The position numbers and the translations under genes were made by a program. From Flavobacterium cupriresistens (GTDB lineage: Bacteria; Bacteroidota; Bacteroidia; Flavobacteriales; Flavobacteriaceae): a stretch of 64,000 bases of DNA. Location of the stretch: assembly GCF_020911925.1 (NCBI RefSeq), contig NZ_CP087134.1:5642001-5706000 (forward strand), given 5' to 3'. The stretch's first letter is position 1. Each line of letters opens with the position of its first letter. The notes beneath the pieces were generated by a model, which was not told the origin of the DNA, made no database searches, and saw only the letters and a list, made by a program, of their open reading frames with translations. This document shows positions 34,698 to 44,801 of this stretch, piece by piece.

Positions 34698-35354
34698 TTA
34701 TTTTTTAGCTTCTGCGGTTTCTTCCGACTTAGCTCCCATTCTATTTAAGGTATACATTGGAGCAAACTTCAACTTTAAACCGGCAATTTTTCTATTATCT
34801 TCACCGGTAAGTCCTTCTTTTTCAACCGTGTTTTTACGACTGTCCAATGCCTCGTACATCAATTTAATTTCATCCCAGTCTTCACGGGAGTAACTGTCCT
34901 TGTTATTTTCTACTGTATGAACAAATTGTTGGTACACACTGTGAATATTCTTAGCATTTACCCAGGCAAAACTCATATCATCACCAATTTTCCCTTCACC
35001 AAACAAGGCATTTCGCAATTGTTGTTTTGGACCGGGCTTTGGAGTAAAAAGGACTGTCATTTCATTTTTAAACTCTTCGTATTTTATTTTACTTGTATTT
35101 ATTTTTTCGGTCGCGGCCGAATTGTCTTTAATGTCCGCTAACGCTACCTGAGCATCTTGAGCTCTTTTGTCGTATTCTGCATCAACTGCTTTCCAATTTT
35201 CTTTCAAATCGGCAGCTGCAACCTTTTTCACTGAATCGACATAGGCAACATAGGAGTCGATTTTTTTCTGAGCATTTACTTGTTTTTCATCCTTACATGA
35301 TGCAAAACTTAAAACAAGCAATGCAATTCCTGATATAATTTGTATATTTTTCAT
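34698..35354 (-). CDS. DUF6565-like lipoprotein
   Basis: The 218-residue product has a lipoprotein signal peptide with lipobox SFASC (C20). The mature part is helical and charged (KIDSYVAYVDSVKKVAAADLKENW, then AEYDKRAQDAQVALADIKD) and fits DUF6565, a Bacteroidota lipoprotein family without known function. It is convergent with the knob protein and stands alone. Confidence 0.78.
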   Translation of the reverse strand: MKNIQIISGIALLVLSFASCKDEKQVNAQKKIDSYVAYVDSVKKVAAADLKENWKAVDAEYDKRAQDAQVALADIKDNSAATEKINTSKIKYEEFKNEMTVLFTPKPGPKQQLRNALFGEGKIGDDMSFAWVNAKNIHSVYQQFVHTVENNKDSYSREDWDEIKLMYEALDSRKNTVEKEGLTGEDNRKIAGLKLKFAPMYTLNRMGAKSEETAEAKK

Positions 35355-35663
35355 AATCTTGATTGTTTAATTAATAGATATCAAATATACCCATAAAAAT
35401 GAATAATTATAAATATTTATCATAATTTTAGCGTTTTAAATAATTATAATTCAGTAAAAATAATTAAATGTGATAATTATGTAAAAATAACCAAAAATCA
35501 TATAACCCGTTTATAAATAATTGAAGTATACTTTATTGGTACCAGCATCATGATCTGAATACGTCCTTGTCTATATTCTTTTTTGTAACAAAAATCAAAT
35601 AATACCTACTCATCAATTATTGAAAAGCGTTTTGTACTTTTAAATCCAAAATTGTAAACCGAA
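35355..35663. other. AT-rich intergenic region
   Basis: A 309-base, strongly AT-rich gap between divergent genes. Only the promoter-like element at 35635-35642 stands out; I see no RNA gene or repeat. Confidence 0.5.
35635..35642 (+). promoter_or_regulatory. -7-like element of the ABC ATPase gene
   Basis: TACTTTTA differs from TAnnTTTG only at the last base, 22 bases before the start codon at 35664. Confidence 0.4.
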
Positions 35664-36350
35664 ATGGCAAATCCATTAATTAAAATAACCGACATAACAC
35701 GAGACTTTATTCTGGGGAATGAAATCGTTTATGTTTTAAAAGGTATTGACTTAGAAATAAAAAAAGGAGAGTACGTCGCTTTGATGGGACCATCGGGTTC
35801 AGGAAAATCGACTTTAATGAATTTATTAGGTTGTCTGGATACGCCTACTTCGGGACGTTATATATTAAATGGTAAAGATGTGAGCCAAATGCGTGACGAT
35901 GAATTGGCAGAAATCAGAAATAAAGAAATTGGTTTTGTTTTTCAAACCTTTAATTTATTACCGAGAACTACCGCTTTAGACAATGTAGCGTTACCCATGA
36001 TTTATGCCGGTCATTCTAAATCGGAACGCGTTGTACGCGCTACACAAGTGCTGAAACAAGTAAATCTTGGCGACAGGATGGACCACCAGCCCAATCAGCT
36101 TTCGGGAGGACAACGCCAGCGTGTTGCCATTGCCCGCGCTTTGGTCAATAAACCTTCTATTATTCTCGCCGATGAACCAACAGGAAACCTGGACAGTAAA
36201 ACTTCTGTAGAGATCATGAAGCTTTTTGGCGATATTCACGAACAAGGAAACACTGTCATTCTGGTAACCCACGAAGAAGACATCGCCGCCTACGCACACC
36301 GTGTGATTCGCTTGCGCGATGGTATAATTGAAAGTGACACAACTAAATAA
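35664..36350 (+). CDS. ABC transporter ATP-binding protein (LolD/MacB type)
   Basis: The 228-residue protein has Walker [10 protein letters not shown] (42-50), Q-loop region [19 protein letters not shown], signature [15 protein letters not shown] and Walker [13 protein letters not shown]. These match the LolD/MacB/FtsE group, which drives lipoprotein release or export by type-VII ABC proteins with separate membrane subunits. No membrane partner is adjacent, so the substrate is unknown. Confidence 0.92.
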   Translation: MANPLIKITDITRDFILGNEIVYVLKGIDLEIKKGEYVALMGPSGSGKSTLMNLLGCLDTPTSGRYILNGKDVSQMRDDELAEIRNKEIGFVFQTFNLLPRTTALDNVALPMIYAGHSKSERVVRATQVLKQVNLGDRMDHQPNQLSGGQRQRVAIARALVNKPSIILADEPTGNLDSKTSVEIMKLFGDIHEQGNTVILVTHEEDIAAYAHRVIRLRDGIIESDTTK

Positions 36351-36625
36351 TTTTAGATTTCTGATTTTAGATTTTAGATTGTTGCTGGTGACTTCTAAGG
36401 AGTAATCTTAGATTTCTGATTTTAGATTTTAGACTATTTGTCTTAATTTATATTTCGCAAACCTTGAAGTAACGATAATTTTAAACTCAAAATATCAAAT
36501 CCGAAACAATTCCGGATTCCAGATTACCAGTACTAGCTAACACACTGTAATCCAAAATATTAAAATCAAAATAATTTTAGACCCAACGATCAAATCTAAA
36601 ATCAGAAATCTACAATCTAAAATAA
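36351..36625. repeat. Inverted TTAGATTTCTGATTTTAGA repeats
   Basis: TTTTAGATTTCTGATTTTAG occurs twice at 36351-36430, and its complement (AAATCTAAAATCAGAAATCT and AATCTAAAAT) at about 36590-36625, so the gap can form a long imperfect stem around a central loop. A related short piece follows ndk at 7020-7060. Function unknown. Confidence 0.6.
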
Positions 36626-36627
36626 AA

Positions 36628-37197
36628 ATGAAAGTATATACAAAAACAGGAGACAAAGGCACTACTGCCCTTTTTGGCGGTGATCGTGTCCCTAAAGACC
36701 ACATCCGGATTGACAGTTACGGAACTGTTGATGAACTGAATTCTTATATAGGACTTATTCGGGATCAGGAAATGGATGCTCATTATAAAACGATTTTAAT
36801 CGAAATTCAGGATCGTTTATTTACAGTAGGCGCCATTTTGGCAACTCCGGCGGAAAAAGAAGTTTTGAAAAATGGAGAACTTCGATTAAAAAATCTTGGA
36901 ATTATCGATACGGATATCGAATTATTAGAAAAAGAGATTGATCAAATGGAAGATAGCCTTCCGCAAATGACTCATTTTGTTTTACCGGGCGGTCATCCAA
37001 CTGTGTCACATTGTCATATAGCACGCTGTATATGCCGTCGTGCAGAGCGTTTGGCAGTCCATTTAAGCCATAATGAACACGTTCCCGAAATTGCAATTCA
37101 GTACTTAAACCGACTTTCTGACTACCTTTTTGTCTTGGCACGGAAGTTGTCCTCAGACTTAAAAGCGGATGAAGTAAAATGGATCCCCAGAAAATAA
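36628..37197 (+). CDS. Cob(I)yrinic acid a,c-diamide adenosyltransferase (PduO type)
   Basis: The 189-residue protein has the PduO-type ATR motifs: KVYTKTGDKGTTALFGGDRVPKDH, GTVDELNSYIG and CHIARCICRRAERLAVHL. It attaches the 5'-deoxyadenosyl group of ATP to corrinoid cobalt, giving coenzyme B12. In this organism that cofactor would serve methylmalonyl-CoA mutase, whose chaperone GTPase MeaB is encoded in the same window at 62560. It stands alone. Confidence 0.95.
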   Translation: MKVYTKTGDKGTTALFGGDRVPKDHIRIDSYGTVDELNSYIGLIRDQEMDAHYKTILIEIQDRLFTVGAILATPAEKEVLKNGELRLKNLGIIDTDIELLEKEIDQMEDSLPQMTHFVLPGGHPTVSHCHIARCICRRAERLAVHLSHNEHVPEIAIQYLNRLSDYLFVLARKLSSDLKADEVKWIPRK

Positions 37198-37352
37198 ATT
37201 TTCTGTAAATTCCAATTTTTTAAATTCCAAATTCCAGACCGGAGATACCGGAAAACATAGGGTTTTTGATTCCTTTTTGGAATTTGAAATTTAATTTTTG
37301 GAATTTTAAAACAAGACGTTCTTAAATTTTCTTAAAATAAATCAAAATTTAC

Positions 37353-37382
37353 TTGTCTTTTTCAGTAAAAAATTTATTTTTG
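37353..37382 (+). promoter_or_regulatory. Promoter of the DUF2795 gene
   Basis: TTG (37353-37355), 19 bases, then TATTTTTG (37375-37382) is a full match to the Bacteroidota promoter pattern, 21 bases before the start codon at 37404. Confidence 0.75.
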
Positions 37383-37403
37383 CACAAACTAAACAGATAA
37401 CAG

Positions 37404-37625
37404 ATGTATTGGACATTAGAATTAGCATCTTATTTAAGTGATGCGCCATGGCCTGCTAACAAAGACGAACTTATTGACTACGCTATTAGAGCTGGTGCTC
37501 CGTTAGAAGTAGTAGAAAACCTTCAGTCTATCGAAGATGAAGGAGAGATATATGAATCAATGGAAGAAATTTGGCCTGATTATCCAACAGACGAAGATTA
37601 TCTTTGGAATGAGGATGAATATTAA
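37404..37625 (+). CDS. DUF2795 domain protein
   Basis: The 73-residue acidic protein (MYWTLELASYLSDAPWPANK, ELIDYAIRAGAPLEVVENLQ) is the single DUF2795 domain form common in Bacteroidota, where it is usually next to secA. Its function is unknown; the Bacteroidota gene pair with secA is striking but unexplained. It has its own promoter and terminator. Confidence 0.9.
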   Translation: MYWTLELASYLSDAPWPANKDELIDYAIRAGAPLEVVENLQSIEDEGEIYESMEEIWPDYPTDEDYLWNEDEY

Positions 37626-37631
37626 AAAATA

Positions 37632-37675
37632 AACCAAAGGAAAAAGTCTCATCACCGAGGCTTTTTTTTTGGTTC
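37632..37675 (+). terminator. Terminator between the DUF2795 gene and secA
   Basis: An inner stem (AAAAGTCTC with GAGGCTTTT, one G-U pair) and an outer arm (AACCAAA with TTTGGTT) surround a T run, 7 bases after the DUF2795 stop codon. It would reduce read-through into secA. Confidence 0.75.
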
Positions 37676-37712
37676 AAATACACATTTACATATAATAGAA
37701 ATACACTAAATC

Positions 37713-40700
37713 ATGAGTTTCATAAACAGTATTATTAAAGTCTTTGTAGGTGACAAGTCACAGAAAGATGTCAAAGCTTTACAACCTTATTTAAACAAAA
37801 TTAAAACATTCGAAACCAGCTTAATGGGTTTGTCTCACGACGAACTAAGAGCCAGAACCGTGTATTTTAAAGAAACAATTAAAGAAGCAAGAGCAGACAA
37901 AGATGCTAAAATTGCAGCGCTTAAAGCTGAAGTTGAAAACATCGAAGACATCGACAAAAGAGAAGATCTTTATGATGCTATTGATACGCTTGAAAAAGAA
38001 GCATACGAAATCTCAGAAAAAACTTTATTAGAGATTTTACCTGAGGCATTTTCTGTTGTAAAAGAAACGGCTCGTCGTTTTAAAGACAACACACACATCG
38101 AAGTTACGGCTACTCCAAAAGACCGTGAATTTTCTGCTGCTAAACCTTATATCGAAATTAATGGCGATAAAGCGGTTTGGGCTAATAAATGGAATGCTGC
38201 AGGTAAGGAAATTACCTGGGACATGATTCATTATGATGTGCAGTTAATTGGTGGAATGGTTTTGCATGAAGGTAAAGTTGCCGAAATGCAAACGGGTGAA
38301 GGTAAAACATTAGTGGCTACACTTCCATTATACCTGAATGCTTTGACTGGAAACGGTGTTCACCTAGTAACCGTAAATGATTACTTAGCAAAACGTGATA
38401 GTACCTGGAAAGCACCTTTATTCGAATTCCACGGTTTAACCGTTGATTGTATCGATAATCACCAACCAAGTACAGAACAAAGAAAAAAAGCATACGATGC
38501 TGATATCACTTACGGAACCAATAACGAATTTGGTTTTGACTACTTAAGAGATAATATGGCACATTCGCCAAGCGATTTAGTTCAAAGAAAACACAATTAT
38601 GCCATTGTCGATGAGGTCGATTCTGTATTAATTGATGATGCAAGAACGCCACTTATTATTTCAGGACCGGTTCCACAAGGAGATCGTCATGAATTTAATG
38701 AATTGAAACCAAAAATCGAAAACTTAGTTGCACAACAACGTCAACTGGCAAACGGATTTTTATCTGAGGCTAAAAAATTAATCAAAGAAGGAAACACTAA
38801 AGAAGGTGGATTCTTATTGTTAAGAGCGTACAGAAGTTTACCTAAAAATAAAGCATTAATTAAATTTTTGAGTGAAGAAGGAATCAAACAATTGCTTCAA
38901 AAAACCGAAAATCAATACATGCAGGATAACAATCGCGAAATGCACAAAGTCGATGAAGCTTTGTATTTTGTAATTGAAGAAAAAAACAATCAGGTTGAAT
39001 TGACTGATAATGGTATTCAATACCTTTCAGGAGATACTGATCCCGACTTTTTCGTACTTCCGGATATCGGAACGGAGATTGCTGCTATCGAAAAACAAAA
39101 ACTAGACAAAGATTCTGAAGCGGAAGCCAGAGAAAGATTGTTCCAGGATTTTGGAGTAAAAAGCGAGCGTATTCATACTTTGACGCAACTTTTAAAAGCA
39201 TATGCTTTATTTGAAAAAGATGTAGAATATGTGATCATGGAAAACAAAATCATGATTGTAGATGAGCAAACAGGTCGTATCATGGATGGTCGTCGTTATT
39301 CTGACGGTTTACACCAAGCGATCGAAGCGAAAGAAAATGTGAAAATCGAAGCCGCTACACAAACTTTTGCAACTGTTACTTTACAGAACTATTTCCGTAT
39401 GTACAGCAAATTGGGTGGTATGACAGGTACAGCGGTTACAGAAGCTGGCGAGTTATGGCAGATTTATAAATTGGATGTTGTTGAAATTCCAACCAACCGT
39501 CCAATCTCAAGACAAGACAAAGAAGATTATATCTACAAAACGACACGTGAGAAATTCAACGCTGTAATTGAAGATGTAACGGAATTATCAAATGCAGGAA
39601 GACCAGTTTTAATTGGAACAACTTCTGTAGAAATTTCAGAATTATTAAGCCGAATGCTAAAAATGAGAGGCGTTACCCATAACGTTTTGAATGCGAAAAT
39701 GCACAAGCAAGAAGCACAAATTGTAGAAGAAGCAGGTAAAGCCGGAGTTGTAACTATTGCAACCAATATGGCTGGTCGTGGTACCGATATTAAATTATCT
39801 CCGGAAGTAAAAGCTGCGGGAGGTTTAGCAATTGTTGGTACAGAGCGTCATGATTCCCGTCGTGTAGACAGACAGTTACGTGGTCGTGCAGGACGTCAGG
39901 GAGATCCGGGAAGTTCACAGTTTTATGTTTCTCTTGAAGACAACCTAATGCGTTTATTTGGTTCTGAAAGAGTAGCGAAAGTAATGGACAGAATGGGATT
40001 ACAGGAAGGTGAAGTGATTCAACATTCTATGATGACTAAATCGATCGAGCGTGCTCAGAAAAAAGTAGAAGAAAACAACTTTGGCGTTCGTAAACGTTTA
40101 TTAGAATATGATGACGTAATGAACTCGCAACGTGAAGTAGTTTACAAACGTCGTCGTCACGCCTTATTTGGTGAGCGTTTGAAACTGGATATTGCCAACA
40201 TGCTATACGATACTTGTGAAGTAGTAGTGAGTCATAATAAAGCAATGAACGATTTCAAAACTTTCGAATTTGATTTGATCCGTTATTTCTCTATCACTTC
40301 TCCAATTTCTGAAGCTGATTTTACAAAATTAACTGATATCGAAATCACCGGAAAAGTATACAAAGAAACTTTAGCTTTCTACACTGAAAAAACAGAAAGA
40401 AGTGCCAGAGAAGCTTTCCCAATCATTAAAGGAGTTTATGAAGAGCCTAACAATCATTTTGAGCGTATTGTAGTTCCGTTTACTGATGGAATCAAAACGT
40501 TGAATGTGGTTACAGACCTTAAAAAAGCATACGATACCGAAGGAGCTCAGTTAATTGCTGATTTCGAGAAAAACATCACGCTTTCTATTGTTGATGAAGC
40601 TTGGAAAAAACATTTACGTAAAATGGACGAATTGAAACAATCTGTTCAATTAGCCGTTCACGAACAAAAAGATCCATTGCTTATCTACAAATTAGAAGCT

Positions 40701-41054
40701 TTCAAATTGTTTAGAGGAATGTTAGACAACGTTAACAAAGAAGTTATTTCATTCTTATTCAAAGGTGATTTACCAGCTCAAAACGTTCCTGAAATTCAAG
40801 AAGCAAGAGAAGTTCGTCAGAAAGAAAATTTCAAATTGAGCAAAGATGAAATTGTAAACAGCGAAGACATCAATCGTGAAGCGGGACAAACGCAAGAACG
40901 TCAAATTACAGAAACTATCGTGAGAGATATGCCAAAAATCAATCGTAACGATACTGTAACTGTTCAGGAAGTAGCTACAGGAAAAACAGAAACAATGAAA
41001 TTTAAAAAAGCAGAAACTTTAATCGCAAATGGCGAATGGGTTATTGTTAAATAA
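37713..41054 (+). CDS. secA: Protein translocase ATPase SecA
   Basis: The 1113-residue protein powers SecYEG export. The nucleotide site ([36 protein letters not shown]), second RecA domain ([37 protein letters not shown]) and helical scaffold are intact. It is longer than E. coli SecA (901) because of a Bacteroidota-type insertion near 330-430. The C-terminal zinc-binding tail CxCxSGxKxKxC is absent: the protein ends with a short beta-type segment ([15 protein letters not shown]). This is usual in Bacteroidota. A terminator follows. Confidence 0.98.
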   Translation: MSFINSIIKVFVGDKSQKDVKALQPYLNKIKTFETSLMGLSHDELRARTVYFKETIKEARADKDAKIAALKAEVENIEDIDKREDLYDAIDTLEKEAYEISEKTLLEILPEAFSVVKETARRFKDNTHIEVTATPKDREFSAAKPYIEINGDKAVWANKWNAAGKEITWDMIHYDVQLIGGMVLHEGKVAEMQTGEGKTLVATLPLYLNALTGNGVHLVTVNDYLAKRDSTWKAPLFEFHGLTVDCIDNHQPSTEQRKKAYDADITYGTNNEFGFDYLRDNMAHSPSDLVQRKHNYAIVDEVDSVLIDDARTPLIISGPVPQGDRHEFNELKPKIENLVAQQRQLANGFLSEAKKLIKEGNTKEGGFLLLRAYRSLPKNKALIKFLSEEGIKQLLQKTENQYMQDNNREMHKVDEALYFVIEEKNNQVELTDNGIQYLSGDTDPDFFVLPDIGTEIAAIEKQKLDKDSEAEARERLFQDFGVKSERIHTLTQLLKAYALFEKDVEYVIMENKIMIVDEQTGRIMDGRRYSDGLHQAIEAKENVKIEAATQTFATVTLQNYFRMYSKLGGMTGTAVTEAGELWQIYKLDVVEIPTNRPISRQDKEDYIYKTTREKFNAVIEDVTELSNAGRPVLIGTTSVEISELLSRMLKMRGVTHNVLNAKMHKQEAQIVEEAGKAGVVTIATNMAGRGTDIKLSPEVKAAGGLAIVGTERHDSRRVDRQLRGRAGRQGDPGSSQFYVSLEDNLMRLFGSERVAKVMDRMGLQEGEVIQHSMMTKSIERAQKKVEENNFGVRKRLLEYDDVMNSQREVVYKRRRHALFGERLKLDIANMLYDTCEVVVSHNKAMNDFKTFEFDLIRYFSITSPISEADFTKLTDIEITGKVYKETLAFYTEKTERSAREAFPIIKGVYEEPNNHFERIVVPFTDGIKTLNVVTDLKKAYDTEGAQLIADFEKNITLSIVDEAWKKHLRKMDELKQSVQLAVHEQKDPLLIYKLEAFKLFRGMLDNVNKEVISFLFKGDLPAQNVPEIQEAREVRQKENFKLSKDEIVNSEDINREAGQTQERQITETIVRDMPKINRNDTVTVQEVATGKTETMKFKKAETLIANGEWVIVK

Positions 41055-41077
41055 TTATATGTCATTAAGAATGAATT

Positions 41078-41110
41078 AAACCTAACAGGTTTTAGAAACC
41101 TGTTAGGTTT
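41078..41110. repeat. CCTAACAGG palindrome, copy 2
   Basis: A 33-base palindrome, AAACCTAACAGGTTTTAG with its complement, just after secA and before its terminator. It matches 7157-7189 except in the loop. Confidence 0.8.
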
Positions 41111-41120
41111 GCGAAATATA

Positions 41121-41160
41121 AAATCTCCAATAGCTTTGTGGCAATTGGAGATTTTTTTTT
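41121..41160 (+). terminator. Terminator of secA
   Basis: An 11-bp stem (AAATCTCCAAT with ATTGGAGATTT) followed by ten Ts, between two palindrome copies. Confidence 0.85.
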
Positions 41161-41182
41161 AACCTTAGGGACTTCGAATAAG

Positions 41183-41213
41183 ACCTAACAGGTTTCTAAA
41201 ACCTGTTAGGTTT
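41183..41213. repeat. CCTAACAGG palindrome, copy 3
   Basis: ACCTAACAGGTTTCTAAAACCTGTTAGGT repeats the same palindrome 73 bases after copy 2, in the opposite loop orientation. Confidence 0.8.
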
Positions 41214-41264
41214 AAAAAAAATTAAAAAACGACAATAAATAGTCAATCTAAAACGAATAAACTG

Positions 41265-41272
41265 TATTTTTG
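41265..41272 (+). promoter_or_regulatory. -7 promoter element of the first small Cys protein
   Basis: TATTTTTG matches TAnnTTTG exactly and lies 25 bases upstream of the TTG start at 41297. An upstream TTG at 41270 lies inside this element and cannot be the start. Confidence 0.65.
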
Positions 41273-41296
41273 CACCTGAAAACAACGAAACACTCT

Positions 41297-41674
41297 TTGA
41301 AACGCATTTTCATCATATTGCTTTCCTGCATGCTATTAGTTCCCTCTTTTGGCAGTTTCTTTGTTTATACCTCCTTCAAATTAAATCAGGACGAAATTTC
41401 AAAAACCATTTGTGTACAGCGTAAAATGCTTTTCAACAATTGTAATGGCCGATGTGAACTTCAGAAAAGTTTGAAGAAATATGCCGACAACGAAAAGAAA
41501 ATGCAGGACAATCTGAAGGAAAAAGCAGAAATCGTTTACATTCAGAATACCCTTCTAAATACTTTCAAATTAGTAGCCCCAATCGAATCAAAAACAAATC
41601 TTTTTGCTTCTTTTGACGGGAAACCAATTTCGGTTTCAAAAACTACTTTCCGCCCTCCCTCCTATTTTATATAA
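41297..41674 (+). CDS. Small cysteine-motif protein, copy A (metal cluster)
   Basis: The 125-residue product starts at TTG (41297): the paralogue at 44802 starts at the same aligned codon, also TTG, and the -7 element lies just upstream. A hydrophobic N-terminus (MKRIFIILLSCMLLVPSFGSF) probably acts as a signal anchor. The core ISKTICVQRKMLFNNCNGRCELQKSLKKY contains three cysteines in a C-x(9)-C-x(3)-C arrangement that could bind metal. I do not recognise a named domain. It is the first gene of a cluster with MbnP- and MbnH-like genes. Confidence 0.75.
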   Translation: MKRIFIILLSCMLLVPSFGSFFVYTSFKLNQDEISKTICVQRKMLFNNCNGRCELQKSLKKYADNEKKMQDNLKEKAEIVYIQNTLLNTFKLVAPIESKTNLFASFDGKPISVSKTTFRPPSYFI

Positions 41675-41785
41675 TTTTTAAAAATTTATTTCAATTGCTA
41701 TTGAAATGATTTCTCATTGTTCTTAAAAACAATGAAATAGTGCTTACGCCTATTCTAAATTTAAAATTATATAAAATTCATAAAA

Positions 41786-42595
41786 ATGAAAAAAATAGTA
41801 TACAAGACTATAGTGCTTCTGACACTTAGTATTTTTATTACAGCCTGTTCTAGCGATGATAACAACGAAAAAAACACAACAGGAACGGGAAAATTAGGTT
41901 TGAAATTTGACAATTCTTTTGGAGACAATGACTTAATTTTAGAAACCCAACCCAATACTACCAAAAACAACGAGGTTTTAAAAATCAATCTCGTTCGTTA
42001 TATTGTCAGCAATATTGTTCTGACAAAAGCAGACGGAACTACTTTTACCTATCCAAAAGCACAGAGCTACTTTATTGCCGATGAAGGGGATGCTACTGCA
42101 GGATACCAATTTAATCTTACTGATGTTCCTGCCGGAGATTATACCAAAGTTAAATTTGGCATTGGAGTAGACAAAGAACAATGGCTTTTGGGAGCTTCGG
42201 GACAAGGCGATTTTTTAGCCAAGGCACAAGCCAAGGATCTGATTTGGAGCTGGTCTGCAGGTTATAAATTTATAGCCTTCGAAGGAACTTTTACCTCTTC
42301 TACCGTTAAAACTGCAGTCCCTTTTATGGTGCATACAGGGCAAATCGGTACAGCATATAATTATACAGAAGTAACGCTGGACTTACCTACCAAAGCCTTA
42401 GTGCGAACTACTATCACACCGGCTATTCACATCGTAACAGATTTATCTAAAATTCTGGACGGAGAAAACACCATTAAACTATCTGATTACAACAAAGGCG
42501 GAATGGGTGCTATGATTATGGGAGGTGAAGCCTTACCTAAAATCACTACTAACATCTCAAAAATGTTCAGAATAGATCACGTACATAACAATTAG
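41786..42595 (+). CDS. MbnP-like metal-binding lipoprotein
   Basis: The 269-residue protein has a lipobox (ITAC, C21) and the MbnP core: KLGLKFDNSFGDNDL, LKINLVRYIVSNIVLTKADG, a DLIWSWSAGYKF motif (W154, W156) and C-terminal ISKMFRIDHVHN. In studied relatives a tryptophan in this family is oxidised to kynurenine by the partner di-heme protein MbnH and contributes to copper binding. Which Trp here is modified is not known. The next gene encodes the MbnH-like partner, and the whole cluster has a TonB receptor and PepSY protein, so copper handling at the envelope is likely. Confidence 0.85.
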   Translation: MKKIVYKTIVLLTLSIFITACSSDDNNEKNTTGTGKLGLKFDNSFGDNDLILETQPNTTKNNEVLKINLVRYIVSNIVLTKADGTTFTYPKAQSYFIADEGDATAGYQFNLTDVPAGDYTKVKFGIGVDKEQWLLGASGQGDFLAKAQAKDLIWSWSAGYKFIAFEGTFTSSTVKTAVPFMVHTGQIGTAYNYTEVTLDLPTKALVRTTITPAIHIVTDLSKILDGENTIKLSDYNKGGMGAMIMGGEALPKITTNISKMFRIDHVHNN

Positions 42596-42745
42596 TCCAA
42601 TTCCGAAAATATAGTACTTATTATTTTTCAGAATGCTAATACATCCTTTGCCTTTTTATTTTTCGAGTTTGTTCTAAACTTAAAAAATAAAAAGGACACT
42701 GATGGACTGAAAATGTAAAATACTGTTTTCAAAAAGCATCATACC

Positions 42746-43792
42746 ATGCAGAAAATAAAATTTGTTCTCTGGCTGTTTATTCCACTATTTTTAGGTTGCT
42801 CCGATAATGAAGAAGATCAAGAATATGTAAATCTTCCTTTAGCGTTTACTGTTCCATCCAATTTTCCGGATATGACCTATAATATTGCTTTAAATAAGCC
42901 TACAGAAAAAGGTTTCGAGTTAGGAAAAAAATTATTCTACGACGGACGCCTGGCCTCTGATGGCTTGGTCTCCTGTGGTTTTTGCCACATACAGGCTAAT
43001 GCTTTCACACACCACGGTCACACAGTCAGTCATGGTGTAAATAATGAGCAAGGTACTCGTAACGCAACACCAATTCAGAATATGGCCTTCCAGTCTGCTT
43101 ATATGTATGACGGAGCTGCCACTAATCTGGACTTACAACCCATTATTCCGTTGACAAGTATCATTGAAATGAATGGCGATCTGAACGCTATTCTGGCCAT
43201 GATGAAAGCAGATAAAGAATACCGAAAATTATTTGGTCAGGCTTTTGACGACGGCACAATCAGCACTGAGAATATGCTCAAAGCTCTCTCGCAGTTTATG
43301 GTCATGATGGTTTCATCTAATTCTAAATTTGATAAATACAGACGAAATGAAATTGGTGGCACTTTTACTGCTGATGAAAAAGCGGGTTACGATTTATTCC
43401 AATCAAAATGTGCCTCCTGCCATGCAACAGATTTAATGACGGACCATTCCTTTCGCAATAATGGCCTGGCAGTAAATCCTAAAGTAAAAGATGTCGGACG
43501 TTACAGAGTCACTGAATTAGTATCTGATTATTATAAATTCAAAGTACAAAGTCTCCGTAATATAGAAGTTTCGGCTCCCTATATGCACGACGGACGATTT
43601 GGAACGCTGCAAGCAGTACTTAACCATTATGCCTCGGGAGTAGTGGACTCTGAAACTTTAGACCCTATTTTGAAACAAAATGGAAATCTCGGGATCCCAC
43701 TTTCCGAAAATGAAAAAAAACAAATTATTGCGTTTTTAAAAACGCTCACTGATACACAATATTTAACCGATAAGCGATTTTCGGAATTTTAA
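42746..43792 (+). CDS. MbnH-like di-heme cytochrome c peroxidase family protein
   Basis: The 348-residue lipoprotein (lipobox LFLGC, C18) has two c-type heme sites, CGFCH (77-81) and CASCH (222-226), in the MauG/CcpA fold. Family members oxidise protein tryptophans rather than peroxide itself. Located 151 bases after the MbnP-like gene, it is the expected maturase for that partner. The axial ligand of the second heme cannot be assigned by eye. Covalent heme attachment implies the periplasm or outer surface. Confidence 0.9.
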   Translation: MQKIKFVLWLFIPLFLGCSDNEEDQEYVNLPLAFTVPSNFPDMTYNIALNKPTEKGFELGKKLFYDGRLASDGLVSCGFCHIQANAFTHHGHTVSHGVNNEQGTRNATPIQNMAFQSAYMYDGAATNLDLQPIIPLTSIIEMNGDLNAILAMMKADKEYRKLFGQAFDDGTISTENMLKALSQFMVMMVSSNSKFDKYRRNEIGGTFTADEKAGYDLFQSKCASCHATDLMTDHSFRNNGLAVNPKVKDVGRYRVTELVSDYYKFKVQSLRNIEVSAPYMHDGRFGTLQAVLNHYASGVVDSETLDPILKQNGNLGIPLSENEKKQIIAFLKTLTDTQYLTDKRFSEF

Positions 43793-43803
43793 AATAAAAA
43801 AGA

Positions 43804-44763
43804 ATGAAAAGAATACTCTTAACAATAGTGCTTTTAGTTGGGCTTTCGGCCTATAGTTTTACAGAAAAAGACTCACTGTCAAGTTTTACCTTTCAGCGTT
43901 TGGCTATGCTCGAAGATTTTGATTGTGACGCTTGCGGGTGCTCGGCAAGTGGCGGAAGCATGGGATTTAGTTCTATGTTAAACAATAACTTTGTCGGAGT
44001 TCGTTACTTCAAACAAAGTTATACCAGCCGCGACGGGATTTTCAACAATTCTCCGTGGATCGACGAGAACTTCAATACTGTTCAGGCCTGGGCAAGGATT
44101 CCGATTACGCAAAAAATCCAGATTTCGGCACTGGTTCCGTACCATTTTCACGAACGTGAATTAACATCAGGTACCGAAAGTATTGCAGGTTTGGGGGACA
44201 TCACCGTAATGGGACTATATTCTGTTTATGAAACAAAAAAAGACAGCACCCTCTTTACCCACAAAATAAACCTGGGCGCAGGAGTAAAAATGCCAACCGG
44301 AAAATTTGCCGAAGCCAATAATTTAGGAAGTATCAATCAGAGCTTTCAATTAGGAACCGGAAGCTGGGATTATTTATTGGTTTCAGAATATGTAATTAAG
44401 AAAAATAATTTAGGGTTGAACACCATGCTGAACTATGTTTTCAAAACCGAGAACAGTAAAAACTATCAGTACGGAGATCAGTTTAACTATGCCAGTACGC
44501 TATTTTATTTATTTAATCTGGAGGCCTTTCAACTGGTTCCACAATTAGGTTTAGCCGGAGAAGTTTATCAAACCAACAAACAGCATGGTTTAGATTTGCC
44601 CGATACGGCAGGTGATATACTGTTTGGGAAATTCGGAATTGAGGTCGGAAGAGACAAATTTTCTTTGGGTATAAACGCCATGTTGCCTATCAACCAAAAT
44701 TTATCCAGCGGAAAAATGGAAGCCAATTACAGATGGGGTATTAATTTGAATTACACCCTTTAA
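43804..44763 (+). CDS. Outer-membrane barrel-like protein with N-terminal Cys motif
   Basis: The 319-residue protein has a signal peptide (MKRILLTIVLLVGLSAYSF) then, at about 39-52, FDCDACGCSASGGS (C41, C44, C46). After that come about a dozen amphipathic strands (FQLGTGSWDYLLVSEYVIKK, LNTMLNYVFKTEN, EAFQLVPQLGLAGEVY) typical of a transport-type barrel, ending in NLNYTL. The Cys motif could be a metal ligand. It starts 11 bases after the MbnH-like gene, so it belongs to the same transcript. Confidence 0.75.
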   Translation: MKRILLTIVLLVGLSAYSFTEKDSLSSFTFQRLAMLEDFDCDACGCSASGGSMGFSSMLNNNFVGVRYFKQSYTSRDGIFNNSPWIDENFNTVQAWARIPITQKIQISALVPYHFHERELTSGTESIAGLGDITVMGLYSVYETKKDSTLFTHKINLGAGVKMPTGKFAEANNLGSINQSFQLGTGSWDYLLVSEYVIKKNNLGLNTMLNYVFKTENSKNYQYGDQFNYASTLFYLFNLEAFQLVPQLGLAGEVYQTNKQHGLDLPDTAGDILFGKFGIEVGRDKFSLGINAMLPINQNLSSGKMEANYRWGINLNYTL

Positions 44764-44801
44764 ACATTAAAAAACAAATTCATTAAACAACGAAATTTAT
44801 C

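Noticed and set aside
41270..41296. Upstream TTG start for the first small Cys protein
   Set aside because: The codon is inside the TATTTTTG promoter element, and the paralogue starts at the aligned codon 27 bases downstream.
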